Below the pieces are notes generated by a model. That model had not been told where the DNA came from. It was given only the letters and a program-made list of their open reading frames with translations, and made no database searches. 64,000 nucleotides of DNA from NCBI GenBank assembly GCA_020721005.1, contig DYNP01000009.1:127765-191764 (forward strand). Direction: 5' to 3'. Below are positions 17,261-26,343 of the stretch, in pieces (within the stretch, counting starts at the first letter, position 1; the number at the start of each line of letters is the position of its first letter). Made by a program: the position numbers and the translations under genes. The stretch is from Thiomargarita sp. (GTDB taxonomy: Bacteria; Pseudomonadota; Gammaproteobacteria; Beggiatoales; Beggiatoaceae).

Positions 17261-17785
17261 ATGAGTAACTCCCTACAACGTCTTGGCAAAGGCATGATCT
17301 ACGCAGCTTGGATTGTAGTACTGCTTTTGGTCACCTTATTTTTCAACCAACTCTTGGAACAACAACACAACCCCAATCAAGATCTCAATACCCGATCCTA
17401 TGAAGATGGGACTCAAGAAGTGACCTTACAACGCAATCAACTTGGGCACTATGTAGCCACTGGCCACATCAACCAACAACCGGTGGTTTTCTTATTGGAC
17501 ACTGGAGCAACTATTGTCTCGGTCCCAGAAACTTTGTCCCAACAATTGAACCTCGAAAAGGGAACCCCCTTATTGGTCAACACAGCCAATGGCACGATCA
17601 CAACCTACAATACCCAAATTGCAGAAATTGCGTTGGGCAACATCAAATTGCGCAACGTTCGAGGCAGTATCAATCCCCATATGCAAGGAAATGAAATCTT
17701 ACTGGGCATGAGTTTTCTAAAAAAATTAGAATTCTCACAAGTTGGTAACACTCTAATCTTAAGACAAATTGGCGCCAAACTATGA
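17261..17785 (+). CDS. retropepsin-like aspartic protease, membrane-anchored
   Basis: 174 residues. One N-terminal membrane helix (about 11-30) is followed by a periplasmic clan AA domain (about 60-170) with the active-site triad FLLDTGAT and the flap/hydrophobic partner ILLGMSFLKKL. It matches the bacterial single-domain family that must dimerise to form an active site. Substrates are unknown. Its stop overlaps the nadC start by 4 nt (ATGA), so the two are co-translated. Confidence 0.88.
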   Translation: MSNSLQRLGKGMIYAAWIVVLLLVTLFFNQLLEQQHNPNQDLNTRSYEDGTQEVTLQRNQLGHYVATGHINQQPVVFLLDTGATIVSVPETLSQQLNLEKGTPLLVNTANGTITTYNTQIAEIALGNIKLRNVRGSINPHMQGNEILLGMSFLKKLEFSQVGNTLILRQIGAKL

Positions 17786-18618
17786 ATAACTTACCTTCTG
17801 ACTTGATAGAAACTGTACAAAATGCTTTACAGGAAGATATAGGCTCAGGGGACATCACTGCCCAACTGATTCCGACTGAGAATTGGGCCAAAGCCCAAAT
17901 CATCAGCCGCGAACCTGCCATTATTTGCGGAATACCTTGGGTGGATGAAGTATTTCGACAATTGGATGAACAAGTTACATTGTCTTGGCAAGTACAAGAA
18001 GGGGAACATGTCCAAGCCGATCAAATTTTGCTCTACCTGACCGGACCCGCCCGTCCCTTACTGACTGGAGAAAGAACCGCCCTCAACTTTCTACAATTAC
18101 TGTCGGGAACGGCTACTCAAACCAATCATTATGTTCAAAAACTCAAAGGCACTTCCACCCAATTGTTGGACACTCGCAAAACCTTACCCGGTTTACGTCG
18201 AGCCCAAAAATATGCAGTCCATTGTGGAGGGGGCAGCAATCATCGACTGGGTCTTTATGACGCCTTTTTGATCAAAGAAAACCACATTATGGCTGCCGGT
18301 TCCCTATCCCAAGCAGTCACCCAAGCTCGCCTGCTTGCCCCTCATTTACCAGTAGAAGTGGAAGTGGAAACCTTAACTCAAATCACCGAGGCTCTGGCAG
18401 TCCAAGTGGACAGCCTCCTGTTGGACAACTTTACCCTGCCCCAACTTCGACAAGCCGTTGAATTGGTTCAAAAACGTGCCAAATTGGAAGCTTCGGGAGG
18501 AGTCAACTTAAATACCGTGCGCACCATTGCCGAAACAGGAGTAGATTTCATCTCCATCGGTGCGATCACCAAACATGTACAAGCCATTGATTTATCGATG
18601 AGAATATTGCCCGACTGA
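17782..18618 (+). CDS. nadC: nicotinate-nucleotide pyrophosphorylase (carboxylating)
   Basis: 278 residues. It converts quinolinate and PRPP to nicotinate mononucleotide, CO2 and PPi in NAD synthesis. Signatures include ALQEDIGSGDIT near the N-terminus, ERTALNFLQLLSGTAT, DTRKTLPGLRRAQKYAV with basic quinolinate-binding residues, HCGGGSNHRLGLYDAFLIKENH, and LEASGGV near the C-terminus. The start overlaps the protease gene by ATGA. Confidence 0.96.
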   Translation: MNNLPSDLIETVQNALQEDIGSGDITAQLIPTENWAKAQIISREPAIICGIPWVDEVFRQLDEQVTLSWQVQEGEHVQADQILLYLTGPARPLLTGERTALNFLQLLSGTATQTNHYVQKLKGTSTQLLDTRKTLPGLRRAQKYAVHCGGGSNHRLGLYDAFLIKENHIMAAGSLSQAVTQARLLAPHLPVEVEVETLTQITEALAVQVDSLLLDNFTLPQLRQAVELVQKRAKLEASGGVNLNTVRTIAETGVDFISIGAITKHVQAIDLSMRILPD

Positions 18619-18658
18619 ATGTCCAATTCTCCTTCAAACGTTTATCAAATTCCCAAAC

Positions 18659-19240
18659 TCAATTAAACTTGATGGGGGGTAAAATATCCCCAATATTCTG
18701 AAACGGTCCCAATGGATTTTTCTTATCCTCAAATTGAGAAATATTGGGCTCTCCCCCCCACAATTTATAAATCACCAAATCATCCTGCAATACCAACAAT
18801 GCCACAAAATGCCAACCGCGGGTCTCCTGTTTCCTTCGAAAATTGAATAAATCCAACAACACGTTCCCATAACGTCGGGCATTTAAAACTTTAGGCGACA
18901 CTTCATAACCTTGACAAGCTTCCCGTGCTCGTAAACATGCCTGGATTCCTGGATCCAAATCTTCCAATTTAATGGAGGGGTTAGGCATAAATTTTTGAAT
19001 CAAATCTAAATAAGTAATCAAGTTGACATTGGCAGTTTCAAACGGATCAAACCCCATACTTTTAAGATCTTCGCGCGTGGTCTGATTGGGAACAATCTTA
19101 TCAAATTCCTGTTTGGCTTCTGTAAAACTTTGCCAGGGAGACTGAGTTGTATTTTTAACCGACGGCAATAAACTGGCACAGCCATTCAATGCCATGGTCA
19201 TCGCAATGATTAAGCTGCAAATACTATAAACTATATTCAT
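18659..19240 (-). CDS. hypothetical lipoprotein
   Basis: 193 residues from ATG 19240 (a GTG at 19255 is in frame). The signal peptide ends in the lipobox ALNGC, so it is a predicted lipoprotein. The mature part has the phrases TTREDLKSMGFDPFETANV and a conserved-looking GWHFVALLVLQDDLVIYKLWGG. The function is unknown; similar proteins occur singly in gammaproteobacteria. It converges on nadC with a 40-nt gap. Confidence 0.75.
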   Translation of the reverse strand: MNIVYSICSLIIAMTMALNGCASLLPSVKNTTQSPWQSFTEAKQEFDKIVPNQTTREDLKSMGFDPFETANVNLITYLDLIQKFMPNPSIKLEDLDPGIQACLRAREACQGYEVSPKVLNARRYGNVLLDLFNFRRKQETRGWHFVALLVLQDDLVIYKLWGGEPNISQFEDKKNPLGPFQNIGDILPPIKFN

Positions 19241-19368
19241 GAAGAAAAGTAACACCCATTAGTTACAAAAATGTTCACAACTGCTGTGGTCCCAAAAATT
19301 CGTTACTCCTGTTTGGTTGCGTTGCAGATTAAACCACTTCGTTAGAAACTGCTGTATATACCTCCAAA

Positions 19369-19387
19369 GAGGAAAATTATTTTCCTC
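19369..19387. terminator. palindromic hairpin between the mutarotase and lipoprotein genes
   Basis: GAGGAAAAT-T-ATTTTCCTC is a perfect 9-bp palindrome, about 95 nt past the mutarotase stop. There is no long T-tract; its role as a terminator is uncertain. Confidence 0.35.
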
Positions 19388-19480
19388 TCACAGAGGCATA
19401 TCTATAAAAGCAGAATAGTTACGGTGCCCAGTAGACATCTGGGAAAAGTGGCGAGAAAAACACGGTTCTCAACTGCGGTC

Positions 19481-20416
19481 TCACTTGGAATCCAAACTGA
19501 TCCGCATGCCCAAATCATGTTGAATTCCTGCAGGAATCGTGACTTGATTATCCAGCGCATTGGCAACTTCCACACACAACATGCCCAAATAGCCTTGGTA
19601 ACCGGCATCTCCCAATTGAGCCCCCTTTTCTTCCCAAGGATTCCACACTACGGTAGACAAACTGCCCGTTTTGACAATGCGGATTTTTCGACCCAATTTG
19701 GGATCATCAATTAGGGTATCAACGCTGGTATGGAGGTAGACCCGATCGGTCTCTTGGGTGATTTTAACTGCCCCGGACTGGATTTTCTTGTGCCCCTGAT
19801 CAACTTTATCCACATATTCCGTACCTTCTAGACCTTCCACAGCTATTTCCCGCACATCACTGACCTTGAAATAAGTATGAAAACCTTCACTGATCAGCAG
19901 TGACTGTATTCCCAAATTACGAGTCAGCAAATTGACTTTTAGATCAGTTCCTACTTGAATAACTAATTGTAATTCAACAGGAAAATTCCAAATAGCCTGG
20001 GTTTCGGTCGTGGGAACAAATGCCAATTTCAACACGGTCTCTCCCGTATTCAGTTGCTCAGTTCCCACCACTTCCCAATTTCTAGTCCGCACAAAACCAT
20101 GGACGGGTTTGGCTTTGTCAGTCTCATGAGGTCCAAACCAGGGCCAACAAATAGGCACCCCCCCTCGAATGGGCTTAGCTTTGTCCACTGGGGCAAAGGG
20201 ACTGACCCATAACACAGGATCTTGGTCTCGAGGGCGGAAAGTCAATACTTGTCCCCCTTGTAAAGCCACCGTGGCCACTGCCTGATCATTGGTGATCTCG
20301 ACTGTGGGTGCACCATAACGATCTGCTTTGAAAGTCACAAAGTGTTGAATAGCAAAGCGATCATTGAGAGTTTGTAAGTTGGAAAGTTGGGTTTTGAACG
20401 TGTGTAAGTCTATCAT
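19481..20416 (-). CDS. D-hexose-6-phosphate mutarotase (YeaD type)
   Basis: 311 residues of the aldose 1-epimerase fold. The YeaD-type motif is FRPRDQDPVLWVSPFAPVDKAKPIRGGVPICWPWFGPH, followed by HGFVRTRNWEV with the catalytic His. The catalytic Glu lies in the EEKGAQLGDAGYQGYLGMLCVE region. It interconverts alpha and beta glucose-6-phosphate. Zwf uses the beta form and is encoded just upstream on the same strand, which fits a metabolic pairing. AGGT precedes ATG 20416 closely. Confidence 0.92.
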   Translation of the reverse strand: MIDLHTFKTQLSNLQTLNDRFAIQHFVTFKADRYGAPTVEITNDQAVATVALQGGQVLTFRPRDQDPVLWVSPFAPVDKAKPIRGGVPICWPWFGPHETDKAKPVHGFVRTRNWEVVGTEQLNTGETVLKLAFVPTTETQAIWNFPVELQLVIQVGTDLKVNLLTRNLGIQSLLISEGFHTYFKVSDVREIAVEGLEGTEYVDKVDQGHKKIQSGAVKITQETDRVYLHTSVDTLIDDPKLGRKIRIVKTGSLSTVVWNPWEEKGAQLGDAGYQGYLGMLCVEVANALDNQVTIPAGIQHDLGMRISLDSK

Positions 20417-20666
20417 AATTACCTGTTTTAAGTGATTAAAGTTATGTTGTCAATTGATGACGAGAACAAGTTTTACTTCCAGTTTTCTCAAGAAAAAACC
20501 AGAAGTGTTCTCTTTTCTCGCCACCCAACTTTGCTCAGTAACGAGAAAAATTCCCCGCTATTTTTTTCCAAGAGACTTCTTACATAAGATCAATGGTTGA
20601 GTTACGCTACCTTTTTCTTTTGTGAGCGGTCTAAGGAGGAGTGAGAGGTGATATATTCTTTCTCGA

Positions 20667-22151
20667 TTACTCGGTGGGCAAAATCAAAGTGTGGCGCCAA
20701 TTTTGATCTTCCCTATCAAACAAACGTAAACTTTCTTTGGGTCCCCAGCTGCCTGCTGGGTAAGTGGGAATGTAATCTCGCTCTGTTGCCCATACCCTAA
20801 TAACTGGGTCCACAATCCGCCAAGCATATTCCACTTCATCGTATCGCAAAAACAGTGATCGGTCTCCTTTGATAATATCGAGTAACAATTCCTCATAGGC
20901 TTCGATAAATGTTTCCCCAGCTTCTCGGAAACTGGCATCCAAGCTGATTTGCCGGGTATTCATTTCCAGTCCCGGCTCTTTGACTGTGATTTCTGCCTTC
21001 AGGCATTCTGCAGGCTGAATGCCCAATAAAATCCAGTTAGGACGCATTTTTTGGAGTTGGGAAACTTTAAAAAATTGTTGGGGAGGTTGTTTAAAACAAA
21101 TGGCAATCATGGATTGGCTGGCGGCCAAACGTTTGCCAGTGCGTAAGTAGAAAGGTACACCTGCCCAGCGCCAGTTGTCAATAAATAGTTTTAAGGCGCC
21201 ATAAGTTTCGGTGACACTGTCTGCCGGGACCTTGTCTTCTTGTAGGTAGGCAGGTACTTTTTCTCCATTGATTTGTCCAGCTTGATATTGGGCTCGTATG
21301 GCATGGGCATGGACAGTGGAGGGTAAGATGGGACGAATGGATTTGAGGACCTTGACTTTTTCATCGCGCATGGCTTCTGCCTCCATGGAGACCGGTGGTT
21401 CCATGGCGACTAAAGTCAATAGTTGTAACAGGTGACTTTGAATCATATCCCGCATGGCACCAGCCCCATCATAATAGTCGGCGCGGCCTTCTACTCCCAA
21501 AGTTTCAGAGTGGGTGATTTGCACGTGATCGATATAATTGCGATTCCATAAGGGCTCTAACATAAGGTTGGCAAAGCGGAACACTAACACATTACGAACA
21601 GTGCCTTTTCCCAGATAGTGGTCAATGCGATACAGTTGTTCCTCACTCAGATGTTTGGAGATTTTTTGGTGTAAAGCCCGGGCGCTGTCCAAGTCATAGC
21701 CAAAAGGTTTTTCAATGATGACCCGACGCCATCCATTGGTTTGAGTCAATAAATCGGCCTGGTGTAAGTATTGGACCACGGTGCCAAAATCGGCAGGCCG
21801 AATGGCCATGTAAAACGCCATGTTACTGGGGAATGAAGGTTGGGTGTTCAAAAATATTCGTAGATTTTCATAGCCGGCTTGGTCATTGAGATTCATTTCA
21901 AAATAGTGGAGACGTTGTTGAAAACGTTCAAAAACAGCCTCTTGTAAACCATTGCGGGCTTTGGCTAACAGCATTTCTCGAACTTCAGCTATCCACTGTT
22001 CCCGATCCCAGGGTCGACGACCCGTGGCTAAGATGAAAGTACCTTCCGGAAGTCGTCCTGCCACTTCTAAATGGTAAAGGGCAGGCATCAGTTTGACTCG
22101 AGACAGGTTGCCAGTGGCGCCAAAAATGATGTAGGTACAGGCTTCAGTCAT
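20667..22151 (-). CDS. zwf: glucose-6-phosphate 1-dehydrogenase
   Basis: 494 residues from ATG 22151. It oxidises beta-glucose-6-phosphate to 6-phosphogluconolactone with NADP. The nucleotide motif is [17 protein letters not shown], substrate loop IIEKPFG, and active site [31 protein letters not shown] and the C-terminal [16 protein letters not shown] are family signatures. An earlier in-frame start at 22190 would overlap the ACT-protein gene; ATG 22151 gives the usual N-terminus. It probably belongs to a minus-strand transcript with the upstream gcvR-like gene (14-nt gap). Confidence 0.96.
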   Translation of the reverse strand: MTEACTYIIFGATGNLSRVKLMPALYHLEVAGRLPEGTFILATGRRPWDREQWIAEVREMLLAKARNGLQEAVFERFQQRLHYFEMNLNDQAGYENLRIFLNTQPSFPSNMAFYMAIRPADFGTVVQYLHQADLLTQTNGWRRVIIEKPFGYDLDSARALHQKISKHLSEEQLYRIDHYLGKGTVRNVLVFRFANLMLEPLWNRNYIDHVQITHSETLGVEGRADYYDGAGAMRDMIQSHLLQLLTLVAMEPPVSMEAEAMRDEKVKVLKSIRPILPSTVHAHAIRAQYQAGQINGEKVPAYLQEDKVPADSVTETYGALKLFIDNWRWAGVPFYLRTGKRLAASQSMIAICFKQPPQQFFKVSQLQKMRPNWILLGIQPAECLKAEITVKEPGLEMNTRQISLDASFREAGETFIEAYEELLLDIIKGDRSLFLRYDEVEYAWRIVDPVIRVWATERDYIPTYPAGSWGPKESLRLFDREDQNWRHTLILPTE

Positions 22152-22165
22152 AATCGAATTCTCAC

Positions 22166-22690
22166 TTAATGGTAGACGGTCCAATGACAATGCATTTGTA
22201 GGGAACTTGCCGTGTTTTGGATGGTGGCTAAACAGGAATCTGCTCTAAGTTCCGGCAGGTAAACTGCCAAGTGAATGAGGTACTGAGTTTCTCCACCGGG
22301 AGCTGGAATGCGCTCTGCATTTAACCGAACAATATTGGCTTCAAAACTGGTCAACACTTCAGTCAATTGGGCTAAAAGTCCCGGATGATCTGCCCCTCTG
22401 AGAAGAATTTGATGGGTAATTTTGGCAGTTGGACCGTGCAACGAAGACAATTGGAAAGGGATAACTTTGACAGTGGCAACTTGTAATTCGGGAATGTTTT
22501 TGAGATGTTGTTCCAACAATTCTGGACTTAGGGGAGAATCACAGACACTGGTGAATTCAGCCCCGGCTCCCAGTACCGCAAAGTTAGTGTCGCCGAAGTT
22601 AACATCCAAGTCAAAGAGGGTGCCAGTGATGGCTGAGATGAGACCAGTTTGGTCAGGTCCGAAGATGGAGATGAGGAGTGTTTGGGTCAT
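22166..22690 (-). CDS. two-ACT-domain protein, glycine cleavage repressor (GcvR)-like
   Basis: 174 residues with two ACT domains: about 1-75 ([19 protein letters not shown]) and 88-170 ([19 protein letters not shown]). GcvR proteins bind GcvA and glycine rather than DNA. No gcv genes are in the window, so the partner is unknown. It lies 8 nt after the MocA-like gene and just before zwf, suggesting one transcript. The start has no clear ribosome binding site, which fits coupling to the upstream gene. Confidence 0.85.
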   Translation of the reverse strand: MTQTLLISIFGPDQTGLISAITGTLFDLDVNFGDTNFAVLGAGAEFTSVCDSPLSPELLEQHLKNIPELQVATVKVIPFQLSSLHGPTAKITHQILLRGADHPGLLAQLTEVLTSFEANIVRLNAERIPAPGGETQYLIHLAVYLPELRADSCLATIQNTASSLQMHCHWTVYH

Positions 22691-22698
22691 AACAAGGG

Positions 22699-23283
22699 TT
22701 ATTGGGATGAATGGGATTTAGGAAAAAGGAGGTCTTTGGGACAGTCAATATCCCAGTGGATGCCGGGGTCCTGACTGGCAACGATATGAAGTTGAGACTG
22801 GTATTTTTGTAACAAGTGTCGAGCGCCTTGATCACCGGTTAAGGCTTGAAGTTGGGGAGCAAATTGTCGGTGAAAACCAACAGGATGGCCCAGTTTTCCT
22901 TGGTAACTGGGGGCAGCTAAAAGGGTACCCTGACGCATGAGACTGGCTATGGCTTGGTAAGTGTCAGGTTGGATGAAGGGCATGTCAGCCAAGGCGATAA
23001 GCCATGCAGTGCTATTGAGACTGGCTGTGATGCCACAGGCTAAACTGTTGCCCAAACCTTGTGAGGATTGGGCGCAAGGGAGGGTAGTAAAAGCAGTGTT
23101 GTGAAATTGCTTTGCCACAGGATCAGTTTGGGAACTCACTACGATAAGGGTATGATCGACTGCTGATTGGAGAGCGAGGGCGCTTTGCAAAGCGAGAGTC
23201 AGCCCTGCTCCCAAATCATGAAGTAATTTGGGGCTGCCAAAACGTTGACTACTGCCTGCCGCAAGTAAGATGCCGGTGAGCAT
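22699..23283 (-). CDS. molybdenum cofactor cytidylyltransferase-like NTP transferase
   Basis: 194 residues. The nucleotide-binding N-terminus ILLAAGSSQRFGSPKLL and ALADMPFIQPDTYQAI (the Mg-binding Asp in DMPF) identify the MobA/MocA family. GHPVGFHRQF and HWDIDCPKDL match MocA, which transfers CMP to molybdopterin for xanthine dehydrogenase-type enzymes. The nearby xdhC and 2Fe-2S subunit genes support MocA over MobA. Confidence 0.85.
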   Translation of the reverse strand: MLTGILLAAGSSQRFGSPKLLHDLGAGLTLALQSALALQSAVDHTLIVVSSQTDPVAKQFHNTAFTTLPCAQSSQGLGNSLACGITASLNSTAWLIALADMPFIQPDTYQAIASLMRQGTLLAAPSYQGKLGHPVGFHRQFAPQLQALTGDQGARHLLQKYQSQLHIVASQDPGIHWDIDCPKDLLFPKSHSSQ

Positions 23284-23388
23284 GGGTATGTTTCAGAGTA
23301 AATGGGTTAAAGGGGGTGGCATTTTGTTACGGACCTGAGTTTGATATATAGTTAACACATTATGACTTGATTTGGAAAAATGACCTAT

Positions 23389-23440
23389 TTCTCGTTCCCA
23401 GGCTCTGTGTGGGAATGCGTACAGTGATGTTCGCATCATA
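23389..23440. repeat. single copy of a CGTTCCCA...TGGGAATGCGTAC-type repeat
   Basis: CTCGTTCCCAGGCTCTGTG then TGGGAATGCGTACAGTGATG forms a short hairpin (CCCA / TGGG around GGCTCTGTG). Similar 'cgttcccacgctc...gcgtgggaatgc' repeats are widespread in sulfur bacteria and other proteobacteria. It fills the gap between xdhC and the mocA-like gene. Confidence 0.5.
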
Positions 23441-23468
23441 AAACAAGAGCCTGAGTAAGATGGATTTC

Positions 23469-24437
23469 CTAACCTTGTTTGGGAATAGATATTAGAGGAA
23501 AGGTCAATTGGTTACGGATGGCAATCAGTTGGGCCAGAATGGCAATGGCAATTTCTGGGGGCTGTCGGGAGCCAATGGAAAGTCCCACTGGAGCTTGGAG
23601 GCGTTGTAGGTTGGCTTGGGAGACGCCAAGATTGGTTAGGCGTTGAATTCTCTGGGATGCTGTGGTACTTGATCCAAGGGCACCTATGTAAAAAGCAGGG
23701 GTCTCAAAGGCAGCCAACAGGGCCAGGTCGTCTAAACGAGGGTCGTGAGTCAGGGTGACGATGGCGGTGCGTTGGTCTTGAGCCAAATCATGCACAGCTT
23801 CATCAGGCATTTGTTGATTGAGAGTGACATGGGTCGGTTGCCAAGTGGATAGGTATTCGTTGCGCGGATCACAGAGAATGATTTGGTAATGTAAGGTTGG
23901 GGCAAATTCGGCAAGGTAACGGGCAATTTGTCCAGCCCCAATGAGCAACAGTTGCCAGGTGGGACCTAGGACTTGTTGGAATTGTTGGGAATTATGGTGA
24001 AGTGGGTAAGGGGCAGAAACAATTTGCCAATCCGTGTGGCCAGTGTGGAGGTTGACGGTGCGGGCGATAAGTTGGCGTTGTTGTAGGGCTAAGACTCCAG
24101 GTCTCACTGTTTCTGGATCGGTTAAGGGGAGGAATAAGAGTTCAATTTCTCCCCCACAAGACAGTCCCACTCGTTGACTTTGATGGGTGCTGATACCATA
24201 TCTTAATAGAGTGGGAGATTGGAAAGCACCGGCTTGGAATTGTTGGGACAATTCTTGTTCCAAACAACCACTGGAGACTGATCCGATCAAGTGACCGGAT
24301 TGGTCAATGCCCAAGAGAGCGCCTGGGGAACGAGGGGCAGATCCCCAGGTTCTAAGTACGGTGACTAAGGCGACTGTATGTCTTTGTTCTAACCAAGCCA
24401 ATACTTGAGAAAGAACTTCAAGTTCAGTGCTATCCAT
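23469..24437 (-). CDS. XdhC-family molybdenum hydroxylase maturation protein
   Basis: 322 residues from ATG 24437 (8-nt overlap with the upstream 2Fe-2S gene). The N-terminal XdhC/CoxI domain contains [15 protein letters not shown] and [12 protein letters not shown]; the C-terminal Rossmann part has [17 protein letters not shown] and [15 protein letters not shown]. XdhC proteins bind molybdenum cofactor, promote its sulfuration and insert it into molybdenum hydroxylases. The matching catalytic subunit is not in the window. Confidence 0.92.
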   Translation of the reverse strand: MDSTELEVLSQVLAWLEQRHTVALVTVLRTWGSAPRSPGALLGIDQSGHLIGSVSSGCLEQELSQQFQAGAFQSPTLLRYGISTHQSQRVGLSCGGEIELLFLPLTDPETVRPGVLALQQRQLIARTVNLHTGHTDWQIVSAPYPLHHNSQQFQQVLGPTWQLLLIGAGQIARYLAEFAPTLHYQIILCDPRNEYLSTWQPTHVTLNQQMPDEAVHDLAQDQRTAIVTLTHDPRLDDLALLAAFETPAFYIGALGSSTTASQRIQRLTNLGVSQANLQRLQAPVGLSIGSRQPPEIAIAILAQLIAIRNQLTFPLISIPKQG

Positions 24438-24888
24438 TTTGAGCAGTACTGGCCCGTAAAATGGCTTTGCGGATACGAGAATATGTACCACATCGACAGA
24501 GGTTACCATCCAAGGCTTGGACGATTTCTTCCTCAGTGGGATGTGGTTTTTTGGTGAGCAGGGCAGCCGCAGTCATGAGCATTCCAGGTTGGCAATAGCC
24601 GCATTGTGGGACATCTTCGGCTATCCAAGCTTGTTGTAGAGGGTGACTGCGGTCTGCTGACAGTCCCTCTATAGTGGTGATCTTTTTGCCTTCTACACTG
24701 GCTACCGGTATGCTGCAAGATCGGACGGCTTCTCCATCAATGTGCACGGTACATGCCCCACATTGGGAGATTCCACATCCGTATTTAGTGCCGGTCAATC
24801 CCAGTTGGTCTCGCAACACCCACAGTAAAGGCGTATCTGAGATGACATCTACGGGGTGTTCTTTGCCATTGACAGTTAGGGTAATCAT
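24430..24888 (-). CDS. 2Fe-2S subunit of a molybdenum hydroxylase (CoxS/IorA type)
   Basis: 152 residues. A plant-type 2Fe-2S domain (1-75) has the cysteine set [23 protein letters not shown]. An all-helical second 2Fe-2S domain follows (78-150) with [10 protein letters not shown] and [16 protein letters not shown]. This is the electron-transfer small subunit of xanthine dehydrogenase/isoquinoline oxidoreductase-type enzymes. It overlaps xdhC. No large molybdopterin subunit lies upstream, where a GGDEF gene is found instead. Confidence 0.93.
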   Translation of the reverse strand: MITLTVNGKEHPVDVISDTPLLWVLRDQLGLTGTKYGCGISQCGACTVHIDGEAVRSCSIPVASVEGKKITTIEGLSADRSHPLQQAWIAEDVPQCGYCQPGMLMTAAALLTKKPHPTEEEIVQALDGNLCRCGTYSRIRKAILRASTAQNG

Positions 24889-24990
24889 GGTGATTTCTCT
24901 CCTAAATTTAAGTGATCCGGGAATAAGTATTCGTGGGTTGGAGCAAAGAGGTTGCCTTTCCTTATGAGAGGGACAAGCATGAGTTGAATG

Positions 24991-25908
24991 TTAGGGAAAA
25001 CAATGGGTAACAATGCGATTTCTGCCATATTGCTTGGCTTTTTGTAAGGCCCGAGTAGCAACTTGAATCAGGTCTTCGGCCAGATATTGATGACTGGGAA
25101 CAGTAGTGCTAATACCAATACTTAGGGTGATGGGTTGTTCTTTACCTTCCCATAAGTATCTAAGCGCAGAATTCTCCACAGATTGTCGAATGTTTTCCGC
25201 TACTTGTAGAGCACCGGCTTCATGAGTGTTTGGCAGCAGCACTACAAATTCTCCTCCTTCTATTCGGGCCAGTAAGTCAGCCGGGCGCCTTATACACTGG
25301 TGGATGATGTGAGCGACTTGCTGTAGGCAGTAGTCTCCTGTTTGTAAGCCGTGGTGCTCATTATAGTGGTTTAGGTGATCAATGTCGCAAAATAAAATGG
25401 AAAGCTGAGTTTTTTCGCGGGCTGCCCGTCGCCATTCTCGCCACAGGTAATACTTTAGAATTTGGGAACTGGCTACTTGGGTGACATCGTCCAACAGTGG
25501 ATACTTTTTTTGACTCTGGTAGTCCTTTTGCAGAACTTGCAAAGTCAAGTAACGACTGATTCGAGTGATAACTTCTGTTTTTTCAAGTGGAATTAATAGA
25601 TAATCAATGCCCCCTCCTTCAAAGATTTGGTTCCGGATTTTGGGCTCCACAGTATCTATAACAAAAATAGTGGGCACACTTTTAAGAGTAGGAGATTGCT
25701 TAACTTGTTGATAAATCTCAAAACCATTGGGTTGCTCATGGCTGTGTTCTAAGATCATGAGCTGGAAAACAGAGTCCTGGTTTAAGTTATCTAATTCAAT
25801 TTCAAAAAAGCCAAACAGTTGATAAGTCGGTAAACAATCTTGTAATATTGGTTGAATTTTTGGACTGCAGGCCACCAGTAAGGAGATGTTTTCTGGGGTT
25901 AGAATCAT
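24991..25908 (-). CDS. pseudo-receiver/GGDEF-domain protein with degenerate signature
   Basis: 305 residues. The N-terminal part (about 1-125) has a receiver-like fold, but the usual phospho-Asp position reads LMILEHSHEQPNGFE, with Glu in place of Asp. The C-terminal GGDEF domain (about 135-303) keeps LFCDIDHLNHYNEHHGLQTGD and SIGISTT. Its active-site signature is ARIEGGEFVVLLP, i.e. EGGEF where GG(D/E)EF is expected. It may be a catalytically weak or inactive cyclase, or a c-di-GMP/GTP sensor. It is divergent from the REC-kinase gene at 26.3 kb. Confidence 0.85.
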   Translation of the reverse strand: MILTPENISLLVACSPKIQPILQDCLPTYQLFGFFEIELDNLNQDSVFQLMILEHSHEQPNGFEIYQQVKQSPTLKSVPTIFVIDTVEPKIRNQIFEGGGIDYLLIPLEKTEVITRISRYLTLQVLQKDYQSQKKYPLLDDVTQVASSQILKYYLWREWRRAAREKTQLSILFCDIDHLNHYNEHHGLQTGDYCLQQVAHIIHQCIRRPADLLARIEGGEFVVLLPNTHEAGALQVAENIRQSVENSALRYLWEGKEQPITLSIGISTTVPSHQYLAEDLIQVATRALQKAKQYGRNRIVTHCFP

Positions 25909-26343
25909 GGATTCAGTTTCCGAAAGATGGGGATATTAATGGTTAATTGGGCAATAAATTGCCCCATTTCTGATAATTTACCCAAATTATTGTGGTCATT
26001 GCAAGTCATTTGGATTTTTCAGTTTCAATACGCCTTAAGTGGGTTAAGTATTACGGTGAGGACAAATAGGGTTTTCTACTTTTAGAATTATACCTAACTT
26101 TGGACAATCAAGTAAAGAAAAACAAGAAGTATTTCGCAATGAGTTATTTTTTCAGCGATCAAGAAAGTGAGTATTTTGGGCGTATTTACCTTTATTAACA
26201 CTGGTCTTTTTATACTTAATTTAAGTAAGTAAAGGAGGCGAAAAAGTAACATTAACTGCTTAAAAGATACGTGAAATCACCAAGATGATGAATGGTCAAC
26301 CCCTGACCTTACACTTCATGTAAATATCCTTTAAAGGTGTATA
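25909..26343. promoter_or_regulatory. 435-nt divergent intergenic region
   Basis: No gene is seen. The region is AT-rich and must hold promoters for the GGDEF gene (minus) and the REC-kinase gene (plus). No operator or terminator stands out. Confidence 0.4.

Noticed and set aside
22422..22721. 99-residue plus-strand open frame
   Set aside because: Antisense to the GcvR-like ACT protein; no independent signal.
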